Positions 1-8,222 of a DNA stretch of 16,996 nt are shown here, one piece after another (positions within the stretch are counted from its first letter, which is position 1; every line of letters begins with the position of its first letter). The DNA comes from Helicobacteraceae bacterium (GTDB lineage: Bacteria > Campylobacterota > Campylobacteria > Campylobacterales > Helicobacteraceae): the NCBI GenBank assembly GCA_900770765.1, contig CAAGLK010000077.1, positions 1 to 16,996 on the forward strand, in the 5' to 3' direction. A model generated the notes under the pieces. The model saw only the letters and a program-made list of their open reading frames with translations. It was not told where the DNA came from and searched no databases. A program made the position numbers and the translations under genes.

Positions 1-26
1 AGTTCAGACGTGTGCTCTTCCGATCT
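1..26. other. Illumina adapter contamination
   Basis: The first 26 bases match the 3' end of the Illumina TruSeq index-read adapter, ending in GCTCTTCCGATCT. This is not genomic DNA. Biological sequence begins at about base 27, so any start codon read inside this stretch, such as the GTG at 10, is false. The match is from memory of the adapter sequence and appears exact. Confidence 0.97.
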
Positions 27-567
27 TGAAGCACTAGAGATTCTAAAAACAGAGCATATTGATTTATGTATCACAGATATTTTAATGCCAAAATTAAATG
101 GGATTGAGCTAATTAAAGAGATTCGCAAGAATCCAACGCTAGATATTGCCCTAATTGTCGCTACCGCACACACTGAGACAAATTATTTACTAGATTGTAT
201 TGATTTAAGAGTAGATGGCTATATTTTAAAGCCAATTGATGTAGAAGAGCTTTTAAAGACGATTCTAAAAGCTGTGTTGCCAAAATTTCAAGCAAATGAG
301 CTACAAACTCAAACCGTGCTTTTAAATGCTATTTCTATTTTTGTAGGTGGTAAAAAAATAGAAATTATTAAATATTTAATGGAACATAGCGATAGTGAAA
401 ATATTTTTTATGGTTCTTATGAGGATATTGTGCGAGATTTAAGCGTAAGTAAGCCCACGGTTGTAAAGACTTTTAGACAGCTAATTGATACAGGATTGCT
501 TGTGCGGCTTAAAAATAAAATTTATAAATTCCAGCCAAATATTGCGGCAAAAAAGCAAGAATCTTAA
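27..567 (+). CDS. Response regulator, 5'-truncated, receiver plus winged helix
   Basis: This is the 3' part of a two-component response regulator. The true start lies off the contig because the upstream bases are adapter. The remaining receiver domain shows the phosphoacceptor Asp in ITDILMPKLNG (codon 76-78) and the conserved Lys in ILKPID. The acidic pocket at the N-terminus is missing. After a linker, the C-terminal ~70 residues (SYEDIVRDLSVSKPTVVKTF, then a wing with LLVRLKNKIYKF) look like a winged helix-turn-helix of the plasmid RepL or Crp type, not the usual OmpR or NarL output domain. It is presumably a cytoplasmic DNA-binding regulator; the target is unknown. It ends two bases before the stop of the convergent sensor kinase, and both genes end in codons for Glu-Ser-stop. 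The response-regulator call is firm; the class of output domain is my inference. Confidence 0.85.
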
Positions 568-577
568 ATTAAGATTC
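559..577. terminator. Candidate bidirectional terminator over two stop codons
   Basis: GAATCTTA-AAT-TAAGATTC is a perfect 8-bp stem with a 3-base loop. It contains the stop codons of both convergent genes (565-567 plus, 569-571 minus). It is followed by TTTTT on the plus side and, read on the minus strand, by TTTTTT. The stem is short and AT-rich, so a terminator role is plausible but not certain. The symmetry may simply reflect two genes ending in the same codons. Confidence 0.45.
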
Positions 578-2263
578 CGCCTTTTTAAATATTATGTGAA
601 ATTTACTTCCCTTCCCTACTTCGCTAAATAGAGAAATTGTCGCATTATGCAAACTTAAAGCCGATTTTACAATTGATAGCCCAAGCCCCGTTCCCCCTAC
701 CTTTTTACTCCTACTTTTATCTACACAAAAAAATCTCTCAAAAACCCTCCCTAGTGCATCTTGTGGGATTCCAATGCCGCTATCTATAATTTGCAATTCT
801 ATTTTATCGCTTAGATTTTTCAAAATAATTTTTATAAAACCACCATCATTATTGTATTTAATAGCATTATCACAAAGATTATAAATTGCATTTTCTAATA
901 GCTCTTTTACGCCTAAAATTGTGGATTCCTCTAAATCAAGCTGGATTGAAATGCGATGCTGTGTGGCAAAATGCTCTAAATTTTTACACACTTTTAGAAT
1001 AATTTCTGCTAAATTTATATTTTCTAGCTTTAATTGCTTCTCTTGCGATTCGTCTAAAAATGAGAGTCGCAGGACATCTTCTATTAATTCTAAAAGTCGC
1101 TTGGATTCTAAGTAAATTTTGTCTATAAAATGTGGAATATCCTCTTGTGCTACTAGCTTATTTTTTATCATTTCAGCACTTCCTAAAATGGAAGTTAGCG
1201 GTGTTTTTAACTCGTGCGTTACATTTGCGCTAAATTCTTTACTTAAATTTTGCATTTTTTTAATCTCTGTAATATCACAAAGCACGATTAGCACGCCCTT
1301 AAATTTCGCCTTTTGTGAAAAAATGGGTGAAAATATTATTTCACATTGTGAGTTTTTAAAATCAAATACGCTTCTTATATCATGCCTTATTTTGCCTTTT
1401 TTAAAGGCTTTTAAGCTCTCTATTAAAATCTCTAAAAAGGCTTCATTTTTGATTTTAAAAATATGTGTAATTGTGCTTAAGTTTTCAAAATAGCTTTTTG
1501 CTTTTGCATTTGTGTTTAGAATCTTGCCGCCTCTGTTTATTAAAATTAATCCATCATTAATATTTTGTGTTAAGGATTCCAACTCTTGCTTTTTTTGCTC
1601 TAGATGCTTAAACTTATTTTTAATATTTTTTTTCTGCTCTTTTATAGTATCAAGTAGATTTTGAATCTCAGGATATGGGAAATTATCATTTAGCTGCATT
1701 AAATCTACTTGTGAAAATGGCTTTAAAATAAAGTGTGTTAGGTATTTTGAGACAAGTAAGCAAAAAATAATCACTAAAAATAATTCTAATAAAAAATAAG
1801 GTAGCAATTTATCAAATAGCTTATAAATATAGTTTTGCTCCTTTGCCACTCTTAGCGTATAAAATGTGTTATTAGCTGGAATCTTTAGCGCATAATATAG
1901 CGTGTGTTGAAGCATAGTTTGCGAGTAGCGAATGCTTGTGGCATCGCCATTTTCGTGTGCTTTTGCTATTTCTACTCTATCTTTATGATTTTCTAGCTTA
2001 CTAGCTTTTGTGTAATTATCAAATATAACAAAACCGCTAGAATCTATTATGCTAACTCTAAAATCGCTATTTTCTATAAAATATGGAGTATTTGTTTCTA
2101 AAGTGCTTTGCACTTCGCTTTTAATAGAATTTGCATAGCTTTTAAGCGAATTAAAAAGCTCTTTTTTAAAAAAGGAATCTAAAGAAAAAAATAAGAAAAT
2201 ATTAATAAACATCGCTAAACTAAGCGTTGTAAGTAAAATTAAATAAAAAATTTTTCTTTGCAT
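569..2263 (-). CDS. phoR: PhoR-like sensor histidine kinase
   Basis: This 564-residue membrane sensor kinase presumably phosphorylates the response regulator encoded just upstream. Visible domains: transmembrane segment 1 (about residues 5-28), a periplasmic region (~30-150), transmembrane segment 2 (~152-175), and a PAS-like region (~225-335, NINDGLILINRGGKILN). The HisKA box has its phosphoacceptor His at ~350 (FSANVTHELKTPLTSILG). The catalytic domain shows an N box (LLENAIYNLCDNAIKY), DSGIGIP and GGTGLGLSIVKS. The order TM-TM-PAS-HisKA-HATPase is that of PhoR, but with a large periplasmic domain. Its ATG overlaps the regulator's TAA by one base (TAATG), so translation is probably coupled. 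Location at the end of a pst operon supports phosphate sensing. In Campylobacter jejuni the analogous pair is called PhosS/PhosR, and whether this is an orthologue cannot be settled here. Confidence 0.88.
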   Translation of the reverse strand: MQRKIFYLILLTTLSLAMFINIFLFFSLDSFFKKELFNSLKSYANSIKSEVQSTLETNTPYFIENSDFRVSIIDSSGFVIFDNYTKASKLENHKDRVEIAKAHENGDATSIRYSQTMLQHTLYYALKIPANNTFYTLRVAKEQNYIYKLFDKLLPYFLLELFLVIIFCLLVSKYLTHFILKPFSQVDLMQLNDNFPYPEIQNLLDTIKEQKKNIKNKFKHLEQKKQELESLTQNINDGLILINRGGKILNTNAKAKSYFENLSTITHIFKIKNEAFLEILIESLKAFKKGKIRHDIRSVFDFKNSQCEIIFSPIFSQKAKFKGVLIVLCDITEIKKMQNLSKEFSANVTHELKTPLTSILGSAEMIKNKLVAQEDIPHFIDKIYLESKRLLELIEDVLRLSFLDESQEKQLKLENINLAEIILKVCKNLEHFATQHRISIQLDLEESTILGVKELLENAIYNLCDNAIKYNNDGGFIKIILKNLSDKIELQIIDSGIGIPQDALGRVFERFFCVDKSRSKKVGGTGLGLSIVKSALSLHNATISLFSEVGKGSKFHIIFKKAES

Positions 2264-2934
2264 TAAGATTCCTTTGTGATTTTATAGCCGATTCCGCGTA
2301 TTGTTTCTATATAATTTTTTGCACTTCCTAGCTTTTTTCGCAAAGTTTTTATGTGAATATCCACCGTTCTACTCTCGCCGCCATATCCCCAGATATTTTC
2401 TAAAAGTGTATCACGGCTAAAGACGCAATTTTTATGCTTAAGTAGGAATCCTAAAAGCTCAAATTCTTTTAAAGTTAGCTCTATTTTTTTACCATCTACC
2501 TTACACTCTCGCTTTTTATATGATAATTCTAAATTACCTATGCAAATGCTATTTTCTTTCTCTTGTTTGTTTTCTTTTCGTCTTAAAATCGCACGGATTC
2601 TAGCTAAAAACTCCATAACCCCAAAAGGCTTTGTAATATAATCATCTGCACCTAAATCTAGCCCTTTTACTTTATCAATCTCGCTATTTAGTGCCGTTAG
2701 CATTAACACAGAGATATTTTTTGTTTTTAGATTCTGCTTAAGTGCTTTTAAAATGCTAAAGCCATCGGTTCCTGGTAGCATAACATCTAGCACAATAAGG
2801 CGTGGAATCTCATTTTTTAATGCATCTTTAAAAGCGGCTTCTTCGCTAAATCCTCTAGCCTTTATTTGCTGGGATTCTAGCGCATAAAGCACAAGCTCTA
2901 AAATACTCAAATCATCTTCTAAAACATAAACCAC
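2263..2934 (-). CDS. phoB: PhoB/OmpR-family response regulator
   Basis: This 223-residue regulator has a receiver domain with acidic pocket E6-D7-D8, phosphoacceptor Asp50 (LIVLDVMLPGTDG), Thr80 and Lys102 (YITKPFG). It is followed by an OmpR-type winged helix (about 128-220) with SRDTLLENIWG, a recognition helix VDIHIKTLRKKLG and the closing hairpin IETIRGIGYKI. Length is normal for PhoB. It lies 33 bp downstream of pstB with no visible promoter between, and overlaps the kinase gene by one base, so it is read with the pst genes. This predicts positive feedback through the Pho boxes upstream of pstS. Family assignment is firm; the phosphate role comes from context. Confidence 0.9.
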   Translation of the reverse strand: MVYVLEDDLSILELVLYALESQQIKARGFSEEAAFKDALKNEIPRLIVLDVMLPGTDGFSILKALKQNLKTKNISVLMLTALNSEIDKVKGLDLGADDYITKPFGVMEFLARIRAILRRKENKQEKENSICIGNLELSYKKRECKVDGKKIELTLKEFELLGFLLKHKNCVFSRDTLLENIWGYGGESRTVDIHIKTLRKKLGSAKNYIETIRGIGYKITKES

Positions 2935-2967
2935 AAACGCCCCTTAAATCACTTAAAAAGCGTGATT

Positions 2968-3720
2968 TTATCCAAATTTGCCTTTAACATAATCTTGCGT
3001 TTTTTTATCTTTAGGATTATCAAAAATCTTTTTTGTATCATCAAATTCTATTACTTCACCTAGCAAGAAAAACGCCGTCTGGTCTGAGATTCTAGCGGCT
3101 TGCTGCATATTGTGCGTAACAATTATTATTGTATATTCTTTTTTCAATCTTAAAATTAGCTCTTCAATTTTTAGCGTAGAAATGGGGTCTAGTGCGCTTG
3201 TTGGCTCATCCATTAAGATTACTTCTGGATTTACCGCTAGTGTCCTTGCGATACATAGCCGCTGCTGCTGCCCACCGCTTAATCCTAGTGCGCTAGTGTG
3301 TAAGCGGTCTTTTAAATCATCCCATAAAGCCGCATCTTTTAGAGAGAATTCTACTATTTCATCTAATTTTGCTTTATTTTTAATCCCGTGTGTTTTAGGA
3401 CCGAAGGTAATATTGTCATAAATGCTCATAGGAAATGGATTAGGCTTTTGAAACACCATTCCCACTTTTTTACGCAATATATTTACATCATAATTTTTAT
3501 AAATATTTCTTCCATCAAATAGGATTCTACCTTTAATGCGGCAGCCCTCAATTAAATCGTTCATCCTATTTAGGCTTTTAATAAAAGTAGATTTACCACA
3601 TCCACTAGGTCCTATAAATGCGGTAACTTTAGATTTTTTAATATCCATATCAATATTTTTTAAGGCGTGAAAATTACCATAAAATAAATCCATTTTTTTA
3701 ATTTCAAAACAATTTTTCAT
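2968..3720 (-). CDS. pstB: Phosphate ABC transporter ATP-binding protein PstB
   Basis: This 250-residue ATPase powers high-affinity phosphate import through PstC-PstA. Walker A is GPSGCGKST (37-45), the Q-loop is VFQKPNPFPMS (~89-99), the signature LSGGQQQRL (147-155), Walker B VILMDEPTSALD (~167-178) and the switch His lies in VTHNMQQ. The QKPNPFPMSIYDN stretch is characteristic of PstB rather than other importers. The start ATG at 3720 lies 9 bp after the pstA stop codon with AAGGAAAAC upstream. Length and motifs are those of an intact gene. Confidence 0.97.
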   Translation of the reverse strand: MKNCFEIKKMDLFYGNFHALKNIDMDIKKSKVTAFIGPSGCGKSTFIKSLNRMNDLIEGCRIKGRILFDGRNIYKNYDVNILRKKVGMVFQKPNPFPMSIYDNITFGPKTHGIKNKAKLDEIVEFSLKDAALWDDLKDRLHTSALGLSGGQQQRLCIARTLAVNPEVILMDEPTSALDPISTLKIEELILRLKKEYTIIIVTHNMQQAARISDQTAFFLLGEVIEFDDTKKIFDNPKDKKTQDYVKGKFG

Positions 3721-3729
3721 AAGTTTTCC

Positions 3730-4557
3730 TTACACTTTTGCAAATTTTCTTGCAATATAATTTGAGCCTAGATTTATTAAAAACACAAGCACGATTAAGA
3801 TAAAAGCAGTCGCATAGGCTTCATTAATATGCTGCCCCTCGCTTGAGATTGCATACATATGCACACTAAGCGTCCGCCCAGAATCCATAAGAGAAGCCAC
3901 CTTTGCCACGCTTCCGCTTGTGTAAAGAAGTGCGGCAGATTCCCCTACGATTCTACCTATGCTCAAAATGATTCCAGCTAGAATCCCAGGAATTGCCGTT
4001 GGGATAATTATTATAAAAATAGTGCGTAACTTTCCAGCCCCAAGCGCAAAGCTAGCTTCTCTAAAGCTAAGTGGCACAGATTTTAGCGCTTCTTCTGTGC
4101 TTCTTAAAATTAGCGGTAAAATCATAATGCTAAGTGTTAAAACACCAGCTATAAAGCTAGTTTTAAAGCCAAAGTAAATTACAAAAGCAAGATAGCCAAA
4201 TAGCCCATAAACAATACTAGGGATTCCAACTAGCGTCTCACTTGCGATTCTTACTAAATGTAAAATTTTGCTTGATTTTTTACCATATTCACTTAAATAC
4301 ACCGCACCAAAAACTCCTACAGGCACGGCGATTAGAAGTGATAAAAGCACCATATTTAGCGTATTAATAATTGCTGGCATCATAGAAATATTATTAGAGT
4401 TATACTCCCATGCAAACATATCTAGCCTTAAATATCCAACACCCTTAATTGCAATAAATCCTATTAATAAAATAAAGATTGCAGCCGTGCTAAAGAGTGC
4501 AAATCGCATTAAAAAGGCAAGTGTTAATGATAGCTTATCATTATGATATCTTTTCAT
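3730..4557 (-). CDS. pstA: Phosphate ABC transporter permease PstA
   Basis: This 275-residue inner-membrane permease forms the phosphate channel with PstC. An N-terminal transmembrane helix (about 14-36) is followed by the MetI-like permease fold with further helices. The segments PSIVYGLFGYLAFVIYFG and REASFALGAGKLRTIFIIII contain the coupling loop that contacts PstB, and IGRIVGESAALLYTSG is typical of PstA. The start is the ATG at 4557, which overlaps the pstC stop as ATGA and so argues for translational coupling. No defect is visible. Confidence 0.96.
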   Translation of the reverse strand: MKRYHNDKLSLTLAFLMRFALFSTAAIFILLIGFIAIKGVGYLRLDMFAWEYNSNNISMMPAIINTLNMVLLSLLIAVPVGVFGAVYLSEYGKKSSKILHLVRIASETLVGIPSIVYGLFGYLAFVIYFGFKTSFIAGVLTLSIMILPLILRSTEEALKSVPLSFREASFALGAGKLRTIFIIIIPTAIPGILAGIILSIGRIVGESAALLYTSGSVAKVASLMDSGRTLSVHMYAISSEGQHINEAYATAFILIVLVFLINLGSNYIARKFAKV

Positions 4558-5396
4558 TTTGCCTCCTTTTTTAGCGCATTAAAGCAAGTGTTTATTATTA
4601 AGACAAATACAAATAACACAACCGCATTTGCAATTAGCACCTCTCTGTGTAAATCTTGCGCATAGCCCATTTCAAGCACGATATTAGTAGTAAGTGTCCG
4701 CACACCATCTAGCACACTTGCTGGAATCTGCACTTGATTACCAGCTACCATAATTACCGCCATAGCCTCGCCAATTGCCCGCCCTACGCCTAAAATTACA
4801 GAGGCTAGGATTCCACTCTTTGCCGCTGGAATAAGGGCGAAAAACACGCTCCTCTCTTTACTAGCTCCAAGTACTAAAGCACCTTCATAATAGCTTTGTG
4901 GAAGTGCGTCAATCGCGCTTTTTGATACTAAAATTATCGTAGGTAAAATCATCACGCTTAAAATTAAAGACGCCGCTAAAACACTTTTTCCCGGGATTCC
5001 GCTAAAAACATCTGCTAAAAATGGCACGACAACAACAAGCCCAAAGAATCCATAAACAACAGATGGAATCGCACCTAAAAGCTCAACAGCTGGAATAAGA
5101 ATCTTTTGTGCTTTTTTATCTGCAAAGCGTGAAAGATAAATCGCACTTAAAACACCAAGTGGAACGCCGATTAAAATCGCTAAAGCAGTTACATAAATGC
5201 TTCCTATAATCATAGGAAAGATTCCAAATATTTCTTCAGTTGGATACCAATCTTGCCCGAAAATGAAGCTAAAAAATCCAATATTAGAAATAGTAGGAAT
5301 CGCATTTGCAAATAAAAAAACGCAGATTAATAGCACTGCAAAAATTGAGATTCCAGCACTTAGGGCAAAAATGCCCTTAAAGATTTTCTCTTTCAT
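4554..5396 (-). CDS. pstC: Phosphate ABC transporter permease PstC
   Basis: This 280-residue inner-membrane permease is the partner of PstA. The N-terminal helix (about 7-30) precedes a region with the PstC-type motif FGQDWYPTEEIFGIFPMIIG, then permease helices with GAIPSVVYGFFGL and the coupling loop EGALVLGASKERSVFFALIP, ending in GVGRAIGEAMAVIMVAGN. The ATG at 5396 lies 9 bp after the pstS stop. Length and motifs are normal. Confidence 0.96.
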   Translation of the reverse strand: MKEKIFKGIFALSAGISIFAVLLICVFLFANAIPTISNIGFFSFIFGQDWYPTEEIFGIFPMIIGSIYVTALAILIGVPLGVLSAIYLSRFADKKAQKILIPAVELLGAIPSVVYGFFGLVVVVPFLADVFSGIPGKSVLAASLILSVMILPTIILVSKSAIDALPQSYYEGALVLGASKERSVFFALIPAAKSGILASVILGVGRAIGEAMAVIMVAGNQVQIPASVLDGVRTLTTNIVLEMGYAQDLHREVLIANAVVLFVFVLIINTCFNALKKEAK

Positions 5397-5405
5397 GCTA
5401 GCAAC

Positions 5406-6236
5406 TTATTTTACTTCTTGCCATTTAGTAATTTCACCTGTAAAAATGCCTTTTACAGAATCTTTAGAAATAGCATCTATTTTATTTGCTTTATTCACAA
5501 TTACAGCTAAGCCATCAATTGCTAAAACTTGTGTGGCAATGCCCTTTTTAATCTCACTCTCTTTTACAACTCTACTTACCATACCAATATCGGCAATGCC
5601 TTCAACTACGCTATTTACGCCCGTTGTGGAATCGCTTTGTTGAATCTCAATTGTCGCATTTTTATTAATTTCTTTATAAGATTCCACTAGTTTTTCCATT
5701 AGCGGAGTAACTGAGCTTGACCCTGCAATTACAAGTTTGCCTTGTGGTTGTGTGCTTGTGTAAGAATCCTTAGCAGATGAAATATATCCAGCTTTTTCTA
5801 CAATGCCTTTTGCCTCTTTTGAAGTGCTATATTTTAAAAAGTCTTCAATTAAAGGCGTAGTTGTTTTTGTAACTACATTAAAAGGGCGAGAGATTTTATA
5901 GCTTTTATTATTGATATTATCCACGCTTGGCGCTACGCCATCTACTTTTAGCGCTTTAATAGTATCATTTAGCGAGCCTAAAGAAATATAGCCGATAGAA
6001 TTTTTAGAATTCGCAACCGTGGTTATCATAACTCCTGTTGAGTTTGTAACTTCTGCTTTATTTGTAGTTGCATCTATTTTTTTACCATTAACTTCTTTTT
6101 GGATTTTAAAAATCTCTACAAACGCCCCCCTTGTGCCAGAACCCATTTCTCTAGAAATTGGATAAATATTTTCAGCAAATAACGCACTTGAAGTGCCACA
6201 TAACATTAATAAACCTAAAATGTGCTTTTTAAGCAT
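5406..6236 (-). CDS. pstS: Phosphate-binding protein PstS with swapped halves
   Basis: This is the periplasmic phosphate-binding protein feeding PstCAB. Residues 1-21 form a signal peptide with a likely cut after LFA. In ordinary PstS the GSS-V-PL motif opens the mature chain and the SR-x-x-GSGT-RxxF segment comes later. Here the order is reversed: SREMGSGTRGAF is at 28-39, IGYISLG at 81-87 and SRPFNVV at 116-122; then, after a linker (~152-166), KLVIAGSSSVTPL at 167-179, DIGMVSR at 216-222 and IFTGEITKW at 264-272, the last just before the stop. Both halves look complete, so this resembles a circular permutation rather than a truncation; 276 residues is near the normal mature size. The gene heads the operon and follows a Pho-box promoter. 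The family call is firm; the permutation is my reading of motif order. Confidence 0.93.
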   Translation of the reverse strand: MLKKHILGLLMLCGTSSALFAENIYPISREMGSGTRGAFVEIFKIQKEVNGKKIDATTNKAEVTNSTGVMITTVANSKNSIGYISLGSLNDTIKALKVDGVAPSVDNINNKSYKISRPFNVVTKTTTPLIEDFLKYSTSKEAKGIVEKAGYISSAKDSYTSTQPQGKLVIAGSSSVTPLMEKLVESYKEINKNATIEIQQSDSTTGVNSVVEGIADIGMVSRVVKESEIKKGIATQVLAIDGLAVIVNKANKIDAISKDSVKGIFTGEITKWQEVK

Positions 6237-6267
6237 TTTAAACTCCTAAAATTTGAAATTCTAGGAA

Positions 6268-6322
6268 AGTATAAAATATCAATGTAAAGGTAAAAAGTGC
6301 GTTTTGTAAAGTTTTTGTAAAG
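6268..6322 (-). promoter_or_regulatory. Pho-box array and -10 box of the pst operon
   Basis: On the plus strand TGTAAAG occurs at 6283-6289, 6305-6311 and 6316-6322, spaced 22 and 11 bp apart; the intervening slot at ~6294 is degenerate. Read leftwards these are CTTTACA boxes, with a TATACT -10 box at 6273-6268, ten bases past the last box. Direct repeats with an 11-bp period overlapping the -35 region are how PhoB-class regulators bind. The array abuts the ruvB stop codon. The binding protein is presumably the regulator in this operon. Confidence 0.75.
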
Positions 6323-6324
6323 TT

Positions 6325-7326
6325 TTAAAATAAACTTCTCTCACTTTTAAATGAAAAAAGCTCATACGATTTATTAGTAGCGATTCTACCCCTTGCAGTG
6401 CGTTCTAAATAGCCATTAACTAATAAATAAGGCTCAATTACATCCTCAATTGTCCCCTCATCTTCGCTCATAGCAGCCGCAAGAGTGCTAAGCCCAATAG
6501 GCCTCCCACGACTTTCACAAAGAATTTTTAAGAATCTTAAATCAAGTTCATCAAAGCCAAATTCATTAACACCAAGTTCATTTAATGCAAAGCTAGTGCG
6601 TTTTTCTGTAATTACAGCCTCATCGCTAACTTCCGCAAAATCTCGCACTCTTTTTAATAATCTAAGCGCAATTCGTGGCGTTCCACGAGAACGCTTAGCT
6701 ATTTCAAGTGCGGCGGAATCCTCGCATTCTTTATTTAGCTTAATTGCGGCTATTTTTATGATTCTTGCTAATTCTTTATGCTCATAAAATTGCATTCTAA
6801 ACTGCATCCCAAAGCGGTCTCTTAGTGGGTTACTTATCATCCCAGCCCTTGTTGTCGCACCAATTAGCGTAAAGCTAGGCAAATCAATCTTAACGCTTTG
6901 TGCCGCTGGGCCACTTCCTATGATAATATCAAGCCTAAAATCCTCCATAGCAGGATATAAAATCTCCTCAATTGCAGGACTAAGTCGGTGGATTTCATCT
7001 ATAAATAAAATTTCACCTTCGCCTAAATTTGTTAAAATCGCCGCTAAATCGCCCGCTTTTTCAATCATAGGCGCAGCAGTTACTTTAATCGCCTTTTGCA
7101 TTTGATTACTAATAATATGCGCTAGAGTAGTTTTACCAAGCCCTGGAGGGCCAAAGAGTAGCGTATGGTCTAGCACTTCTCCTCTTTTTAAAGCGGCTTT
7201 TATAAACACTTGCAAATTTTTTTTAATCTGCTCTTGCCCTATGTAGTCATCCCACACGACAGGACGCAGTCGCACATCCTCTTCATTTTCTAAACTTAGC
7301 TTTTCAATCTCTACAATTCTCTCCAT
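6325..7326 (-). CDS. ruvB: Holliday junction helicase RuvB
   Basis: This 333-residue AAA+ motor drives branch migration of Holliday junctions with RuvA. Walker A is GPPGLGKTT (59-67), Walker B and the DEIH box are at 107-113 (LFIDEIHRL), and sensor 1 plus the arginine-finger region is GATTRAGMISNPLRDRFG (156-173). The small ATPase lid and the C-terminal winged helix (GRPIGLSTLAAAMSEDEGTI, ending in YLERTARGRIAT) are present. It starts at ATG 7326, 8 bp after panB, so the two are probably co-transcribed. Intact and of normal length. Confidence 0.98.
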   Translation of the reverse strand: MERIVEIEKLSLENEEDVRLRPVVWDDYIGQEQIKKNLQVFIKAALKRGEVLDHTLLFGPPGLGKTTLAHIISNQMQKAIKVTAAPMIEKAGDLAAILTNLGEGEILFIDEIHRLSPAIEEILYPAMEDFRLDIIIGSGPAAQSVKIDLPSFTLIGATTRAGMISNPLRDRFGMQFRMQFYEHKELARIIKIAAIKLNKECEDSAALEIAKRSRGTPRIALRLLKRVRDFAEVSDEAVITEKRTSFALNELGVNEFGFDELDLRFLKILCESRGRPIGLSTLAAAMSEDEGTIEDVIEPYLLVNGYLERTARGRIATNKSYELFSFKSERSLF

Positions 7327-7334
7327 TTTATCCC

Positions 7335-8141
7335 TTAATAAGACTCACTTTTACTTGGAAAGTCGCCATTTTTTACGGATTCTACATAATTTTTAAGTGC
7401 ATTTTGCACTAATTCTCTGCCATTTAAAAACTCTCGCACAAATTTTGGCTTAAATTCGCTAAAGAATCCAAACGCATCACTCCACACAAGCACTTGCCCA
7501 TCAACTTCGTTTCCACTTCCTATGCCAATAACCGGGATTCCAACCGCCTTTGTAAGCTCACTTGCCGCTTCAGCTTTAGTGCCTTCTAGTAAAATAGCAA
7601 ACGCTCCAGCTTCTTCTAATGCCTTTGCCTCTTGTATTAAATTTTGCGATTCCACCTTTTCTTTACCCTTAATTTTATATCCGCCCTCTAATCGCACAAA
7701 TTGCGGCTTTAAGCCTATGTGTGCCATCACTGCCACGCCATTTTGACTAAGTTTTTTAATAAGTGGGGCTAATTCCGCGCCGCCTTCAATTTTTACCGCT
7801 TGTGCTTCTGTTTCTTTTAGGATTCTTATCGCACTCTTTATGGCAAATGCTTCACTTTTAGTGCTACCAAAGGGCATATCGCATATCACAAGGCTAGTTT
7901 TTGCGCCATTGCAAACTGCTTTAGTGTGATAAATCATCTGCTCTAAACTCGCACTTAGCGTATCTTTAGCGCCAAAAAAGCTCATATTTAGGCTATCACC
8001 GACTAAAATCATATCTACAAAACCATCAAAGATTCCAGCAAATAGGGCATCATAAGCGGTAATCATCGTGATTTTTTCATTATTTTTTTTGCGTAAAATT
8101 TGTGAAATTGTAATTTGTTTTATAGTATTTTGTAAGCTCAT
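7335..8141 (-). CDS. panB: 3-methyl-2-oxobutanoate hydroxymethyltransferase PanB
   Basis: This 268-residue enzyme transfers a one-carbon unit from methylene-tetrahydrofolate to 2-oxoisovalerate, giving ketopantoate for pantothenate and CoA. The metal and substrate site is visible: VGDSLNM (Asp49, Ser50), CDMPFGS (Asp88), KIEGG (Lys117, Glu119), AHIGLKPQ (His141) and LLEG (Glu186), followed by the GIGSG loop. The ATG at 8141 follows AAAGGATAAAA. It is divergent from ssrA and upstream of ruvB. The DNA word GTGGAATCGCAAA, which recurs across the window, encodes VESQ at ~163-166. Confidence 0.97.
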   Translation of the reverse strand: MSLQNTIKQITISQILRKKNNEKITMITAYDALFAGIFDGFVDMILVGDSLNMSFFGAKDTLSASLEQMIYHTKAVCNGAKTSLVICDMPFGSTKSEAFAIKSAIRILKETEAQAVKIEGGAELAPLIKKLSQNGVAVMAHIGLKPQFVRLEGGYKIKGKEKVESQNLIQEAKALEEAGAFAILLEGTKAEAASELTKAVGIPVIGIGSGNEVDGQVLVWSDAFGFFSEFKPKFVREFLNGRELVQNALKNYVESVKNGDFPSKSESY

Positions 8142-8176
8142 TTTTATCCTTTAAAAAATGCGAATTTTAACAAAAC

Positions 8177-8205
8177 TTGACAAAAAAATTAAAAAAAACT
8201 AGAAT
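8177..8205 (+). promoter_or_regulatory. Sigma-70 promoter of ssrA
   Basis: TTGACA at 8177-8182 and TAGAAT at 8200-8205 are separated by exactly 17 bases. Transcription would begin near 8212, leaving about 11 nt of 5' leader to be removed by RNase P. This near-consensus -35 is unusual in Campylobacterota, whose promoters often lack one, and fits a highly expressed RNA. Confidence 0.8.
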
Positions 8206-8222
8206 TTTGCCCTTTATTTTTC

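Noticed and set aside
10..12. GTG at 10 as the start of the response regulator
   Set aside because: It lies inside adapter sequence.
921..1493. Plus-strand frames opposite the sensor kinase and similar frames opposite pst, ruvB and panB
   Set aside because: They are antisense shadows of well-supported genes, with no family motifs and no ribosome sites.
6125..6130. Run of six C in pstS as a phase-variation tract
   Set aside because: Too short to be a likely switch, and the gene is in frame with conserved motifs on both sides.
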